DNA of 6,798 bases, from positions 1-6,798 of the forward strand of contig JAKLLP010000114.1 in NCBI GenBank assembly GCA_023150055.1, read 5' to 3'. The stretch is from Gammaproteobacteria bacterium. Lineage in GTDB: Bacteria > Pseudomonadota > Gammaproteobacteria > Steroidobacterales > GCA-2729495. This document shows positions 1-5,191 of the stretch, in pieces; the stretch's first letter is position 1; each line of letters starts with the position of its first letter. A program made the position numbers and the translations under genes. The notes beneath the pieces are model-generated. The model saw only the letters and a program-made list of their open reading frames with translations. It was not told where the DNA came from and made no database searches.

Positions 1-412
1 CCACGAACCGGTCGAGGTACTCGTTGGGCCGCTGCTCGCGCGGCAGGCGGATGTTGCAGCCGAGGCTGACACCGCCCGCCTCCCTCGCGCCGCGGTTGGC
101 CGCCTCCATGAGGCCCGGTCCGCCGCCCGTCATGACCGCGTAACCGGCATGCGCGAGTTGCGCGCCGAGCAGCCGCGCGGTCTCGTAGTAGGGATGGCCG
201 GCGGCGAACCGCGCCGAGCCGAACACCGTCACGCACGGACCCTGCAGCTCGAGCGCCTCGAATCCCTTGAGAAACTCGAGGAACAGCCGCACGGCGCTCT
301 CGAGGTCCGCGCCCCGGTTGCGCCGGCCCGACAGGAAGCTCTTCTCCGCGTCCTGCACCGCCGACAGGAACGGGATGCCGGCATTGCCGGCATAGGGGCT
401 GTTCTCGGGCAT
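1..412 (-). CDS. LOG family (lysine decarboxylase-like) Rossmann protein, 5' part only
   Basis: The gene reads leftward from an ATG at 412 and is cut by the window edge after 137 codons, so the stop and C-terminal half are missing. A clear GGAGGAG Shine-Dalgarno (minus strand, plus positions 416-422) sits just before the ATG and fixes the start. The fold signature is visible: VTVFGSAR at about residues 61-68 (first beta strand and phosphate loop) and MTGGGPGLMEAANRGA at about 94-109, the glycine-rich motif of the TIGR00730/LOG family. The family's PGGxGTxxE catalytic motif would lie beyond the edge and cannot be checked. Characterised LOG proteins are cytokinin riboside 5'-monophosphate phosphoribohydrolases that release a base from a nucleotide monophosphate; many bacterial members have no proven substrate. 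The roughly 55-residue N-terminal lead-in before the Rossmann core is longer than in short LOG proteins. The family call is firm and the substrate unknown. Confidence 0.85.
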   Translation of the reverse strand, partial: MPENSPYAGNAGIPFLSAVQDAEKSFLSGRRNRGADLESAVRLFLEFLKGFEALELQGPCVTVFGSARFAAGHPYYETARLLGAQLAHAGYAVMTGGGPGLMEAANRGAREAGGVSLGCNIRLPREQRPNEYLDRFV

Positions 413-775
413 CTGCTCCTCCGGGTCGTGAACCTGTCCGTCGCGCGTCCAGTGTCGATGCGGCCGCGCGGGGACGCAAGACAGCTGCGGTGTGCCACCG
501 TCCGCTGACGGACCACACGACGATCGCTGCCGGTTGCAGCCCTTGCGGCGGGAGGACTCCGCCGTCGCTCCCGGGCCTGGCGCACGACACGATCCGTCAA
601 GCGACGCCTGGTGATCCTGCTGCGGGTCCAGATCCCGTCGGGACGCTCCCTGCGAGCGTCCGTGCCCTTCGGTCGCTCGAGTTCCGCCGCGGCTCCGCTC
701 CTGCTGCGCGCGGCTGCACACGCCCGCCCGTGACTCGGACCGGCAGCAGGACGCGGCGTCGCCGCGGCGAGCGCT
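413..775. other. Gap between the LOG gene and the histidine kinase gene, no convincing gene
   Basis: About 363 bp separate the LOG start from the kinase stop. Open frames cross it on both strands, but their translations are arginine-, proline- and alanine-rich, have no recognisable domain and look like GC-rich spurious frames. It should carry the LOG promoter, but I see no convincing -35/-10 pair. Two inverted repeats are present: GTCCG-CTGA-CGGAC at 500-513 and the perfect palindrome TCGCCGCGGCGA at 759-770, just past the kinase stop. Neither is followed by a T-run on the minus strand, so neither is a normal intrinsic terminator. Confidence 0.6.
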
Positions 776-2140
776 TCAGGCGGCGGCCGCGAGCCGGCGC
801 GGAATGCGCACGGTGACCTCGGTGCCGCAACCGAGTTCGCTCTGAATGGCGAGCGAGCCGCCATGGGCTTCGGCAATGCGCCGGCACAGGTACAGGCCGA
901 GCCCGAGGCCGCCCGTGGCCCGGCTGCGCGCCGGGTCGGCCCGATAGAACGGCTCCGTCGCGCGGGCCAGGTCGTGCGCCGACATGCCGCGCCCGTGGTC
1001 GCAGACCCTGATCTCGGCGCTGTCGGCGCTGGCCGACACGGTGATCTCCACCGGCGGCCGGTCGGGCTCCGTGTAACGCAGGGCATTCTCCGCGAGATTT
1101 TTCACGAGCAGCCGCAGGCGCGTGGCATCGGCCTGCAGCGTCACCGGCGCGGCCGGGAGGTGCAGGGCGACATGCTGCCCTCCCTCACCGAGGTCTGCGG
1201 CCACGACGCTCGCGACCAGGTCGTCGAGGTCCACCTCGGCCAGCTGCAGTTTCGAATGCCGGGTGTTCAGCCGCTCGCTCTCGAGCAGGTCGGCGATCAG
1301 CTGCTCCATCTCGCGGATGTCGTTCAGGAGGTTCGCCTTGATGCTCTCGTCGTCGAGGAACTCGAGCGCGACTTTCGCACGCGTCAGCGGCGAGCGCAGC
1401 TCGTGGCTGATGGCCAGCAGGAGCTGGCGCTTCGCCTCGAGCATCTCGCGCACGTCGTCGGCCATCCGGTTGATGTCGGCGGCCAGCTCGCCGAGATCGT
1501 CCTTGCGGGTCGCGGGAATGCGGTAATCGAGATCGCCCTGGCCGATGCGCGCGGCCCCTTCCTTGATCCACCGGATCGGCTTCATGAGCCAGCGCACGGC
1601 AAAGTAACAGCCCGCCAGCACGACGACCGCGAGGACTGCGATGATCGGCGTGGTCAGCTGCGGCCGCGGCGGCTCGGAGAACTTCGGCGAGGCGAAGATG
1701 ATGTCGTAAGCCCCGCTGTGGATCTTGACGAAGGCGCGATTGTCGCGCCGCGCGAGCTCGATCAGCTCGACCGTCTTCATCCAGGCGGGCCGCTCTTCCA
1801 CCGACCCGGGCAGCAGGAAGCGGCTGCGCGCGAACGGCACCTCCTCGAGCGGCGGGAAACGCGTGTCGGAGGCCCAGTTGCTGTCCGGCCCGGTGATCAG
1901 GATATCGACGGGCACCTTGTCGACGATCGCCTGCGCCCGCTCGATGCGCGGCGGAACGCCGATGTCGTTGAGCACGTAATCGACGTGCAGGGCCATGTGC
2001 GCGCCGATCACCTCGCTGAGATAACCGGTGCCCCAGACGAGGTCGAACACGTAGCGCGAGGCGCCGACATACACGAGCGAGGTCAGCACGAACACGCCGA
2101 GCACGCGGGCCGACAGCGAGCGGGTGACCTCGCTGATCAC
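776..2140 (-). CDS. Two-component sensor histidine kinase, membrane-bound (RstB/CpxA-like architecture)
   Basis: A 454-residue sensor kinase that would autophosphorylate on histidine and pass phosphate to the regulator encoded just upstream. Order of parts: a short cytoplasmic N-terminus, first membrane segment at about residues 13-32, a periplasmic sensor region of about 120 residues (41-161), second membrane segment at about 164-182, a HAMP linker at about 184-236, HisKA with the H-box AISHELRSPL (phospho-acceptor His246), and an HATPase_c domain. The ATP domain shows an N-box with Asn352 in NLAENALRYT, a G1 box DHGRGM (381-386), the F-box EPFYRAD, and a G2 box GGLGLGLYL (410-418), so all catalytic motifs are intact. 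I chose the GTG at 2140 because it overlaps the regulator's TGA (GTGA), a translational coupling layout; the longer frame starting at 2185 would run into the regulator. A weak GAGG lies about 10 nt upstream of this GTG. The periplasmic region has no motif I recognise, so the stimulus is unknown. Confidence 0.93.
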   Translation of the reverse strand: MISEVTRSLSARVLGVFVLTSLVYVGASRYVFDLVWGTGYLSEVIGAHMALHVDYVLNDIGVPPRIERAQAIVDKVPVDILITGPDSNWASDTRFPPLEEVPFARSRFLLPGSVEERPAWMKTVELIELARRDNRAFVKIHSGAYDIIFASPKFSEPPRPQLTTPIIAVLAVVVLAGCYFAVRWLMKPIRWIKEGAARIGQGDLDYRIPATRKDDLGELAADINRMADDVREMLEAKRQLLLAISHELRSPLTRAKVALEFLDDESIKANLLNDIREMEQLIADLLESERLNTRHSKLQLAEVDLDDLVASVVAADLGEGGQHVALHLPAAPVTLQADATRLRLLVKNLAENALRYTEPDRPPVEITVSASADSAEIRVCDHGRGMSAHDLARATEPFYRADPARSRATGGLGLGLYLCRRIAEAHGGSLAIQSELGCGTEVTVRIPRRLAAAA

Positions 2141-2838
2141 GGGCTCGGTGCCTCGGCACCGACGAAGGTGTAGCCGGTGCCCCACACGGTCTTGATGTAA
2201 CGCGGCTGGCGGGTGGTGTCCTTCAGCTTCTGACGCAGCCGGCTCACCAGGATGTCCACCGAGCGCGAGAAGAGCTGCGCGTCGATGCCGCGCAGTTCGT
2301 TCAGTATCTCGTCACGGGTAAAGGTGCGCCCCGGGTTGCTCGCGAACAGCACCAGCAGCTGGTATTCCATGGTGGTCAGGTCGAGCGGGCCGCCCTCCAG
2401 CTCCACGGTGCGCCGCTCGACGTTGATATCGAGCCCCTCGAATCGGAGCCGGCCGGGCTCCTCGGGCTCTTCCCGACCACCTGTCCGGCGCAGCACGTTC
2501 TGGACCCGCGCCACGAGTTCACGCGGCTCGAACGGCTTCGGCATGTAGTCGTCGGCACCGAGCTCCAGGCCGACCACCCTGTCCGTCACGTCACCGCGGG
2601 CGGTCAGCATGATGATCGGCACCGAGCTCTTGCGGCGGATCTCCCGGCACACCGAGAAGCCGTCCTGCTCCGGCAGCATGACGTCGAGAATCACGAGGTC
2701 GGGGTGCTCCTGCTCGAGCTTCTCGAGGCCGAGCGCGGGGTGATTCGCCGCGATCAGGTCTATGTCAAATCGCTTGAAGTACGCGCCCAGCAGTTCGCCC
2801 AGCTTGTCGTCGTCGTCGATGAGCAGGATTCGTGGCAT
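2137..2838 (-). CDS. OmpR/PhoB-family response regulator, RstA-like
   Basis: A 233-residue transcription factor with an N-terminal receiver (about 1-115) and a C-terminal winged-helix DNA-binding domain (about 130-228). The receiver has the acidic pocket IDDDD at 7-11, phospho-acceptor Asp52 in LVILDVMLP, Thr79 in IIMLTA and Lys101 in MPKPF, so it should be phosphorylatable. The effector domain ends with the recognition-helix region around RSVDILVSRLRQKL and the wing YIKTVWGTGYTFVG, typical of the OmpR/PhoB class. The stretch NELRGIDAQLFSRSVD resembles E. coli RstA more than CpxR, from recollection and not from an alignment. It is the first gene of an operon, with the kinase overlapping its stop codon. 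The ATG at 2838 is preceded only by a weak GTGAG. The three-repeat GTTAC site about 116 bp upstream of the start is a good candidate for autoregulation. Confidence 0.95.
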   Translation of the reverse strand: MPRILLIDDDDKLGELLGAYFKRFDIDLIAANHPALGLEKLEQEHPDLVILDVMLPEQDGFSVCREIRRKSSVPIIMLTARGDVTDRVVGLELGADDYMPKPFEPRELVARVQNVLRRTGGREEPEEPGRLRFEGLDINVERRTVELEGGPLDLTTMEYQLLVLFASNPGRTFTRDEILNELRGIDAQLFSRSVDILVSRLRQKLKDTTRQPRYIKTVWGTGYTFVGAEAPSP

Positions 2839-2893
2839 AGCTCACGTTTTTGCGATGGACCGGATCGTATTCTACGCGCCGTTGCGTTGGCGC

Positions 2894-2908
2894 TCCCCGG
2901 CCCGGGGA
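2894..2908. repeat. GC-rich inverted repeat in the leader of the two-component operon
   Basis: TCCCCGG and CCGGGGA form a perfect 7-bp inverted repeat around a single C. It lies about 56 bp upstream of the response-regulator start. If the possible -10 at 2919-2924 is used, it would fall at the very 5' end of the operon mRNA. No T-run follows on either strand, so it is not a normal terminator. Function unknown. Confidence 0.4.
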
Positions 2909-2918
2909 ACGGTGTTTG

Positions 2919-2924
2919 ATTCTA
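2919..2924 (-). promoter_or_regulatory. Possible -10 element for the two-component operon
   Basis: On the minus strand the hexamer reads TAGAAT, five of six matches to the sigma70 -10. No good -35 lies 17 bp upstream, which fits an activator-dependent promoter. The GTTAC repeats lie about 30-60 bp upstream of it. A second TAGAAT occurs at 2869-2874, closer to the gene, so the choice is uncertain. Confidence 0.3.
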
Positions 2925-2953
2925 AGCCCGGACAATCGGCGCCGCCTCGCGTC

Positions 2954-2979
2954 GTTACAAACTGTTACAGGCCGTTACG
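2954..2979 (+). promoter_or_regulatory. Three tandem GTTAC repeats, likely OmpR-family regulator operator
   Basis: GTTACA at 2954-2959, GTTACA at 2964-2969 and GTTACG at 2974-2979 recur with an exact 10-bp period, placing each half-site on the same face of the helix. OmpR/PhoB-family regulators bind as head-to-tail dimers to direct repeats spaced 10-11 bp, so this is the expected layout. TACAAACTGTTACA at 2956-2969 matches 10 of the 12 defined positions of the enterobacterial RstA box (TACATNTNGTTACA, from memory). The site lies between the two-component operon and the divergent small gene, so it could control both. Binding by the adjacent regulator is inference. Confidence 0.7.
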
Positions 2980-2989
2980 GCGCTGAAAG

Positions 2990-2995
2990 GATACT
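2990..2995 (+). promoter_or_regulatory. Possible -10 element of the small-membrane-protein gene
   Basis: GATACT matches the sigma70 -10 at four of six positions and starts 10 nt after the last GTTACG hexamer, with no recognisable -35 in the normal place. A regulator box ending about 10 bp before the -10 and replacing the -35 is the layout of PhoB-activated promoters. It would start transcription near 3002, giving a leader of about 60 nt. The assignment rests mainly on position. Confidence 0.4.
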
Positions 2996-3046
2996 GCAAC
3001 ATCGCGACGCTAAGCTTTGCATCGTAGAGAGTTTATACAGCAGACG

Positions 3047-3054
3047 AAAAGGAG
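3047..3054 (+). promoter_or_regulatory. Strong ribosome binding site deciding a TTG start
   Basis: AAAAGGAG is a near-ideal Shine-Dalgarno with a 6-nt spacer to the TTG at 3061. No ATG or GTG in that reading frame has comparable spacing. It is the main evidence that the 35-codon frame downstream is translated. Confidence 0.75.
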
Positions 3055-3060
3055 ATCATT

Positions 3061-3168
3061 TTGCGTAACGAATGGGACACTGCACGGGAATTGCTCAACG
3101 GGATCGTGATTGCAGCCATCGCGCTGTTCTTCCCCGTAGCGGCCGTTCTCGCCCTGGTAGGCGGCTGA
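3061..3168 (+). CDS. Small single-pass membrane protein, 35 residues
   Basis: TTG at 3061 to TGA at 3166-3168 encodes 35 residues. The first 13 (MRNEWDTARELLN) are polar and could form an amphipathic helix. Residues 14-34 are an uninterrupted hydrophobic stretch (GIVIAAIALFFPVAAVLALVG) with one central proline, long enough to cross the membrane once. Support for a real gene is the strong Shine-Dalgarno 6 nt upstream, an intrinsic terminator 47 nt past the stop, and an upstream promoter region with regulator-type repeats. I recognise no family. Its position, divergent from a two-component operon with a shared operator, recalls small inner-membrane peptides that tune sensor kinases, such as MgrB with PhoQ or SafA with PhoQ. 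This is an analogy of layout only. Alternatively it is an unrelated membrane peptide, or the transcript acts as a small RNA. Confidence 0.72.
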   Translation: MRNEWDTARELLNGIVIAAIALFFPVAAVLALVGG

Positions 3169-3214
3169 GCGGCACTCAGGGCGGGCGATCCAATCGCAGC
3201 CTTGGTTACCCCAG

Positions 3215-3240
3215 CGCGGCCGTATGGCCGCGTTTTTTTT
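3215..3240 (+). terminator. Rho-independent terminator of the small-membrane-protein transcript
   Basis: CGCGGCC (3215-3221), a GTAT loop and GGCCGCG (3226-3232) make a perfect 7-bp GC stem followed directly by eight T residues (3233-3240). This is the clearest terminator in the window. It is oriented for plus-strand transcription, and the only plus-strand gene that could use it is the 35-codon frame ending at 3168. Confidence 0.93.
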
Positions 3241-3254
3241 GGTCGGGACCTTTT

Positions 3255-3270
3255 CGCGACTGAAGTCCCT
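3255..3270 (-). repeat. Degenerate REP-like copy
   Basis: Read on the minus strand this contains AGGGACTTCAGT, the 5' arm, loop and half the 3' arm of the REP family found elsewhere in the window. The rest of the 3' arm has decayed (CGCG where CCCGAC is expected). It lies in inverted orientation to the copy at 3311-3333. Confidence 0.45.
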
Positions 3271-3288
3271 GGTACACGGCTGCGTTCG

Positions 3289-3333
3289 ACGCCGCGCCGG
3301 GCAGCACCCTGTGGGAGGCACTTCAGTGCCGAC
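3289..3333 (+). repeat. 45-bp repeat, left copy, with REP-like palindrome
   Basis: The first 22 bp (3289-3310) are identical to the reverse complement of 3961-3982. They are followed by a REP-like unit: GTGGGA, a hairpin GGCACT-TC-AGTGCC (3317-3330), then GAC. It ends 17 bp beyond the stop of the DUF2878 gene, so its transcript hairpin could act at that gene's 3' end, although no T-run follows on the minus strand. Confidence 0.85.
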
Positions 3334-3350
3334 GGGCTGAGTGCCCGGTA

Positions 3351-3866
3351 TCAGGTCTGTCTCCGCCATGCACGGGCCAGCGCCAGCAGACCAGGTACCG
3401 CGGCCGCCCAGGCGGCGGCCAGTGCCCCGTAGACGACCACCGGCGGCGCCGTGACCACTGCCGCGCCGAGCTTCACACCGGCGAGATAGGCGAGCGGCCC
3501 GCCCACCGCCCCGCATAACGCGGCGAGCCAAAGTTTTCGCTGCAGCCAGCGCAGGCAGGCGTTCAACGTGAGCCCGAAGTTCGCCCACATGAACACGATC
3601 CAGTACGGCGCGATACCCGCGAACGGCAACGGCGCTGCGTAGTCGAGCAGCCCGGCCTGCACGTACAGCGTATCGAGCACCAACCCGCAGGCGGCGGCGC
3701 ATAGCGCGAGGCGCACATCGGCGGCGCGCTCCGCGCTGAGTGCAAGCTGCAGGCCGAGGAACGCGAGGAACGCCAGCGACCCCTGCCAGTGCCGCCCGCT
3801 GCCAGCCCCCTGCAGGCTCAGGAACCAGACCAGCTGGAAGGCGGCGAAGTTGAGCAGGAGTGGCAA
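3351..3866 (-). CDS. DUF2878 family integral membrane protein
   Basis: A 171-residue, strongly hydrophobic protein with about five or six predicted membrane segments. Features I associate with DUF2878 are the N-terminal NFAAFQLVWFLSLQGA, the central APYWIVFMWANFGLTLNACLRWL (broken here as WIVFMWANFG then LTLNACLRWL at about 89-108), and GGPLAYLAGVKLGA in the second half. The length fits the family. The molecular function of the family is not known to me. The start is a TTG at 3866: an in-frame stop lies six codons upstream (five sense codons intervene), and GAGG sits 4 nt before the TTG. It has no operon partner here. Both sides carry copies of a 45-bp inverted repeat, which suggests that the gene lies in a repeat-punctuated, possibly acquired segment. 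Confidence 0.8.
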   Translation of the reverse strand: MPLLLNFAAFQLVWFLSLQGAGSGRHWQGSLAFLAFLGLQLALSAERAADVRLALCAAACGLVLDTLYVQAGLLDYAAPLPFAGIAPYWIVFMWANFGLTLNACLRWLQRKLWLAALCGAVGGPLAYLAGVKLGAAVVTAPPVVVYGALAAAWAAAVPGLLALARAWRRQT

Positions 3867-3922
3867 GGCGCCTCGCGGGAATCAGCAGCAATGCCAACCA
3901 GTTCGCCGAAAAGCAGCATTCG

Positions 3923-4001
3923 GTTTCGCCGTTGCGTGTCGGCGCTGAAGCGCCTCCCACAGGGTGCTGCCCGGCGCGGCGTTTCGCCGTTGCGTGTCGG
4001 C
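3923..4001 (-). repeat. 58-bp direct repeat, one full and one partial copy
   Basis: The 21-bp segment at 3923-3943 recurs without change at 3981-4001, a period of 58 bp. Its core GCCGTTGCGTGTCGGC is visible in both. The interval between contains the complete minus-orientation REP and its 22-bp flank. This looks like a tandem duplication of which only 1.4 units remain. It lies upstream of the DUF2878 start and may affect its promoter region. Confidence 0.8.
3938..3982 (-). repeat. 45-bp repeat, right copy (inverted), with REP-like palindrome
   Basis: Read on the minus strand this equals the copy at 3289-3333 except at two positions: the hairpin is GGCGCT-TC-AGCGCC instead of GGCACT-TC-AGTGCC. 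The two changes pair with each other in the stem, so base pairing is kept. The two copies are inverted and bracket the DUF2878 gene. Confidence 0.85.
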
Positions 4002-4104
4002 AGCACGGTCGACGCGTACCGGCGTTGCAGTTCTTATGTCGTGACACGCTAAAGGTCGGTGCGCAGTTACAGGGCAGTGTGCTGATTCATGCCGCCTGCG
4101 CACC

Positions 4105-4125
4105 GGGAGGGACTTCAGTCCCGAC
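4105..4125 (+). repeat. REP-like palindrome at the 3' end of the RCCR-like gene
   Basis: GGGA, then hairpin GGGACT-TC-AGTCCC (4109-4122), then GAC. It ends 5 bp beyond the stop of the minus-strand gene at 4131, so it would form a stable hairpin at the end of that mRNA. The stem differs from other copies at paired positions. The leading GTGG is degenerate here (CCGG). Confidence 0.75.
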
Positions 4126-4130
4126 AAGGG

Positions 4131-4955
4131 TTAGCGCTTGCTCCAGCGCCCGCGAGTGTCGGCCATCTGCCCGATGCCGATGCGCATCTCGAGACGGCGA
4201 TTGAACTCCTCCACGCCGAGTATGCGCTGTGGCAGGACGTTCATCGGGTCCGTGCGGTAGCCGAGTTCGCGCACCTTGTAATCATAGGCCTGCTGGGCGG
4301 CGCGCTCCTCCACCGGCACCTCCTCGGCATCGTCGAGCCAGCGGAACCAGCGATCGACGAATTCGCCGAGAAATTTTTCGCAGGTGGTGATGTTCTCGTC
4401 GTTCAGCTCGGCATGGGAGCTGATCGCGACCGGCGACATGAGCGCCCGCAGGTAAGTGCCATGACTGACGAAGCGGGTCCACTTGGGATCGCTGCGGAAC
4501 TTCAGGAACCCTTCGTTGGCCGGCTCGTAGTACTTGACGAGGTATTCGTAGTTGGTGCGCAAGTCCACGCGCGGCGTGTACTCCGCGTAGAAATACAGTT
4601 TCGGGATGGTGCCGAATATGACCGCCATGTGCGGCACGCGGGTCTGCTGGCTGAGAAAGCAGGTCGCATTCATGTCGAGCAGGCTCGCCTTGCGGTTACC
4701 GAGCCAGGAATAGACCAGCCAGTCCACCTGCTCGCCGGTGTAGCCCCAGAAACCGCCTTCCAGCTGCTTGTCGGGCGAGGTCCAGTAGTCCATCCCCTCG
4801 TTCTGCGCATGGCGCGTGACCGGAAAGCGGGCGCGGACGCGGTCCACGATCTTCGAGTGGATCCCGAGACAACGCTCCCAGGCGCGCGAGACGTCCACGT
4901 TCGGGTTCTCGGACAGGAATTCCATGATGGTCTTGGTTTCGGACCCGGTGCTCAT
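4131..4955 (-). CDS. Red chlorophyll catabolite reductase (RCCR)-like protein
   Basis: A 274-residue soluble protein without signal peptide or membrane segments. From memory it aligns along its length with plant RCCR, which reduces the linear tetrapyrrole red chlorophyll catabolite using ferredoxin electrons and is structurally related to ferredoxin-dependent bilin reductases. Matching blocks are EQVDWLVYSWLG (75-86), FLSQQTRVPHMAV (100-112), PRVDLRTNYEYLVKYYE (128-144; plants have a similar HRKDL..N.DYLK.YY block), FVSHGTYLRALMSPVA (162-177) and, near the C-terminus, EER..QQAYDYKVRELGYRTDP followed by PQRILGVEEF. The ATG at 4955 has GGAG 7 nt upstream. A proteobacterium is not expected to degrade chlorophyll by the plant route, so the substrate may be another bilin, a heme or chlorophyll breakdown product, or something different. 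A divergent operon for a hydrolase-fold protein and a ferredoxin begins 236 bp away, which fits a ferredoxin-dependent reductase. The family call is moderate to good; the substrate is unknown. Confidence 0.7.
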   Translation of the reverse strand: MSTGSETKTIMEFLSENPNVDVSRAWERCLGIHSKIVDRVRARFPVTRHAQNEGMDYWTSPDKQLEGGFWGYTGEQVDWLVYSWLGNRKASLLDMNATCFLSQQTRVPHMAVIFGTIPKLYFYAEYTPRVDLRTNYEYLVKYYEPANEGFLKFRSDPKWTRFVSHGTYLRALMSPVAISSHAELNDENITTCEKFLGEFVDRWFRWLDDAEEVPVEERAAQQAYDYKVRELGYRTDPMNVLPQRILGVEEFNRRLEMRIGIGQMADTRGRWSKR

Positions 4956-5191
4956 CGTTCAGCTCCACTGCGTCGGCTGTTGCGGAAGGGGCGCAAGTCT
5001 AGTGCGGCCGTGGCCGGCCCGACAGGCCCGCCTGCCGCGGCACCACTTGGTGAACACGGTCCCGGGCCCGGGAGTCTGGCCGGCCGGCCCGGCCACGCCG
5101 CAGCGCTTTCGACCGCGAGAGGCGCGGGAGATAAACCGAACCCGGCTTTCGATTCATGCAAAATAGGGCAACCCCGACTACCGTTCGATCG
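4956..5191. promoter_or_regulatory. Divergent intergenic region between RCCR-like gene and hydrolase-ferredoxin operon
   Basis: The 236 bp must hold promoters for both directions. Inverted repeats are dense: CACCA-CT-TGGTG (5041-5052), the perfect palindrome CCCGGGCCCGGG (5061-5072) and TGGCCGG-CCGGC-CCGGCCA (5077-5095). The first has the form of a small operator. For the plus strand, CAAAAT at 5159-5164 is a four-of-six -10 candidate without a good -35; if used, transcription would begin close to 5171 with a very short leader. None is firmly assignable. Confidence 0.4.

Noticed and set aside
759..770. Palindrome TCGCCGCGGCGA after the kinase stop as a terminator
   Set aside because: No loop and no T-run follows on the minus strand, so it does not meet intrinsic terminator criteria.
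490..816. 108-codon plus-strand frame in the gap between the LOG and kinase genes
   Set aside because: No Shine-Dalgarno, no domain, biased composition, and its end runs into the kinase gene on the other strand.
229..1086. 285-codon open frame on the minus strand
   Set aside because: It covers the kinase C-terminus and part of the LOG gene in a different frame. The translation is low-complexity Arg/Ser/Ala.
863..2173. 436-codon open frame on the plus strand
   Set aside because: It lies antisense to the histidine kinase, whose domain motifs are all intact. The translation is rich in Arg, His, Asp and Gly without any domain, as expected for an antisense shadow in GC-rich DNA.
3072..3263. 63-codon plus-strand frame overlapping the small membrane gene
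   Set aside because: It runs through the intrinsic terminator, has no Shine-Dalgarno at useful spacing and encodes a low-complexity Arg/Gly/Ser-rich product.
3289..3982. The bracketed DUF2878 segment as an insertion sequence
   Set aside because: The enclosed gene is not a transposase and there is no target-site duplication I can see. The brackets are REP units with a shared flank.
3010..4047. 345-codon open frame on the minus strand
   Set aside because: It overlaps the DUF2878 gene in another frame, crosses both repeat copies, the terminator and the small gene, and translates to a low-complexity Arg/Ala/Cys-rich sequence.
3289..4125. Repeats as a CRISPR array
   Set aside because: The units are in both orientations, irregularly spaced and interrupted by a gene, and their stems vary. 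They fit REP/REPIN elements, not CRISPR repeats.
5156..5191. Upstream ATG adding 12 residues to the hydrolase
   Set aside because: The added residues do not look like the family, and the ATG at 5192 gives a normal N-terminus. It cannot be fully excluded because neither has a good Shine-Dalgarno.
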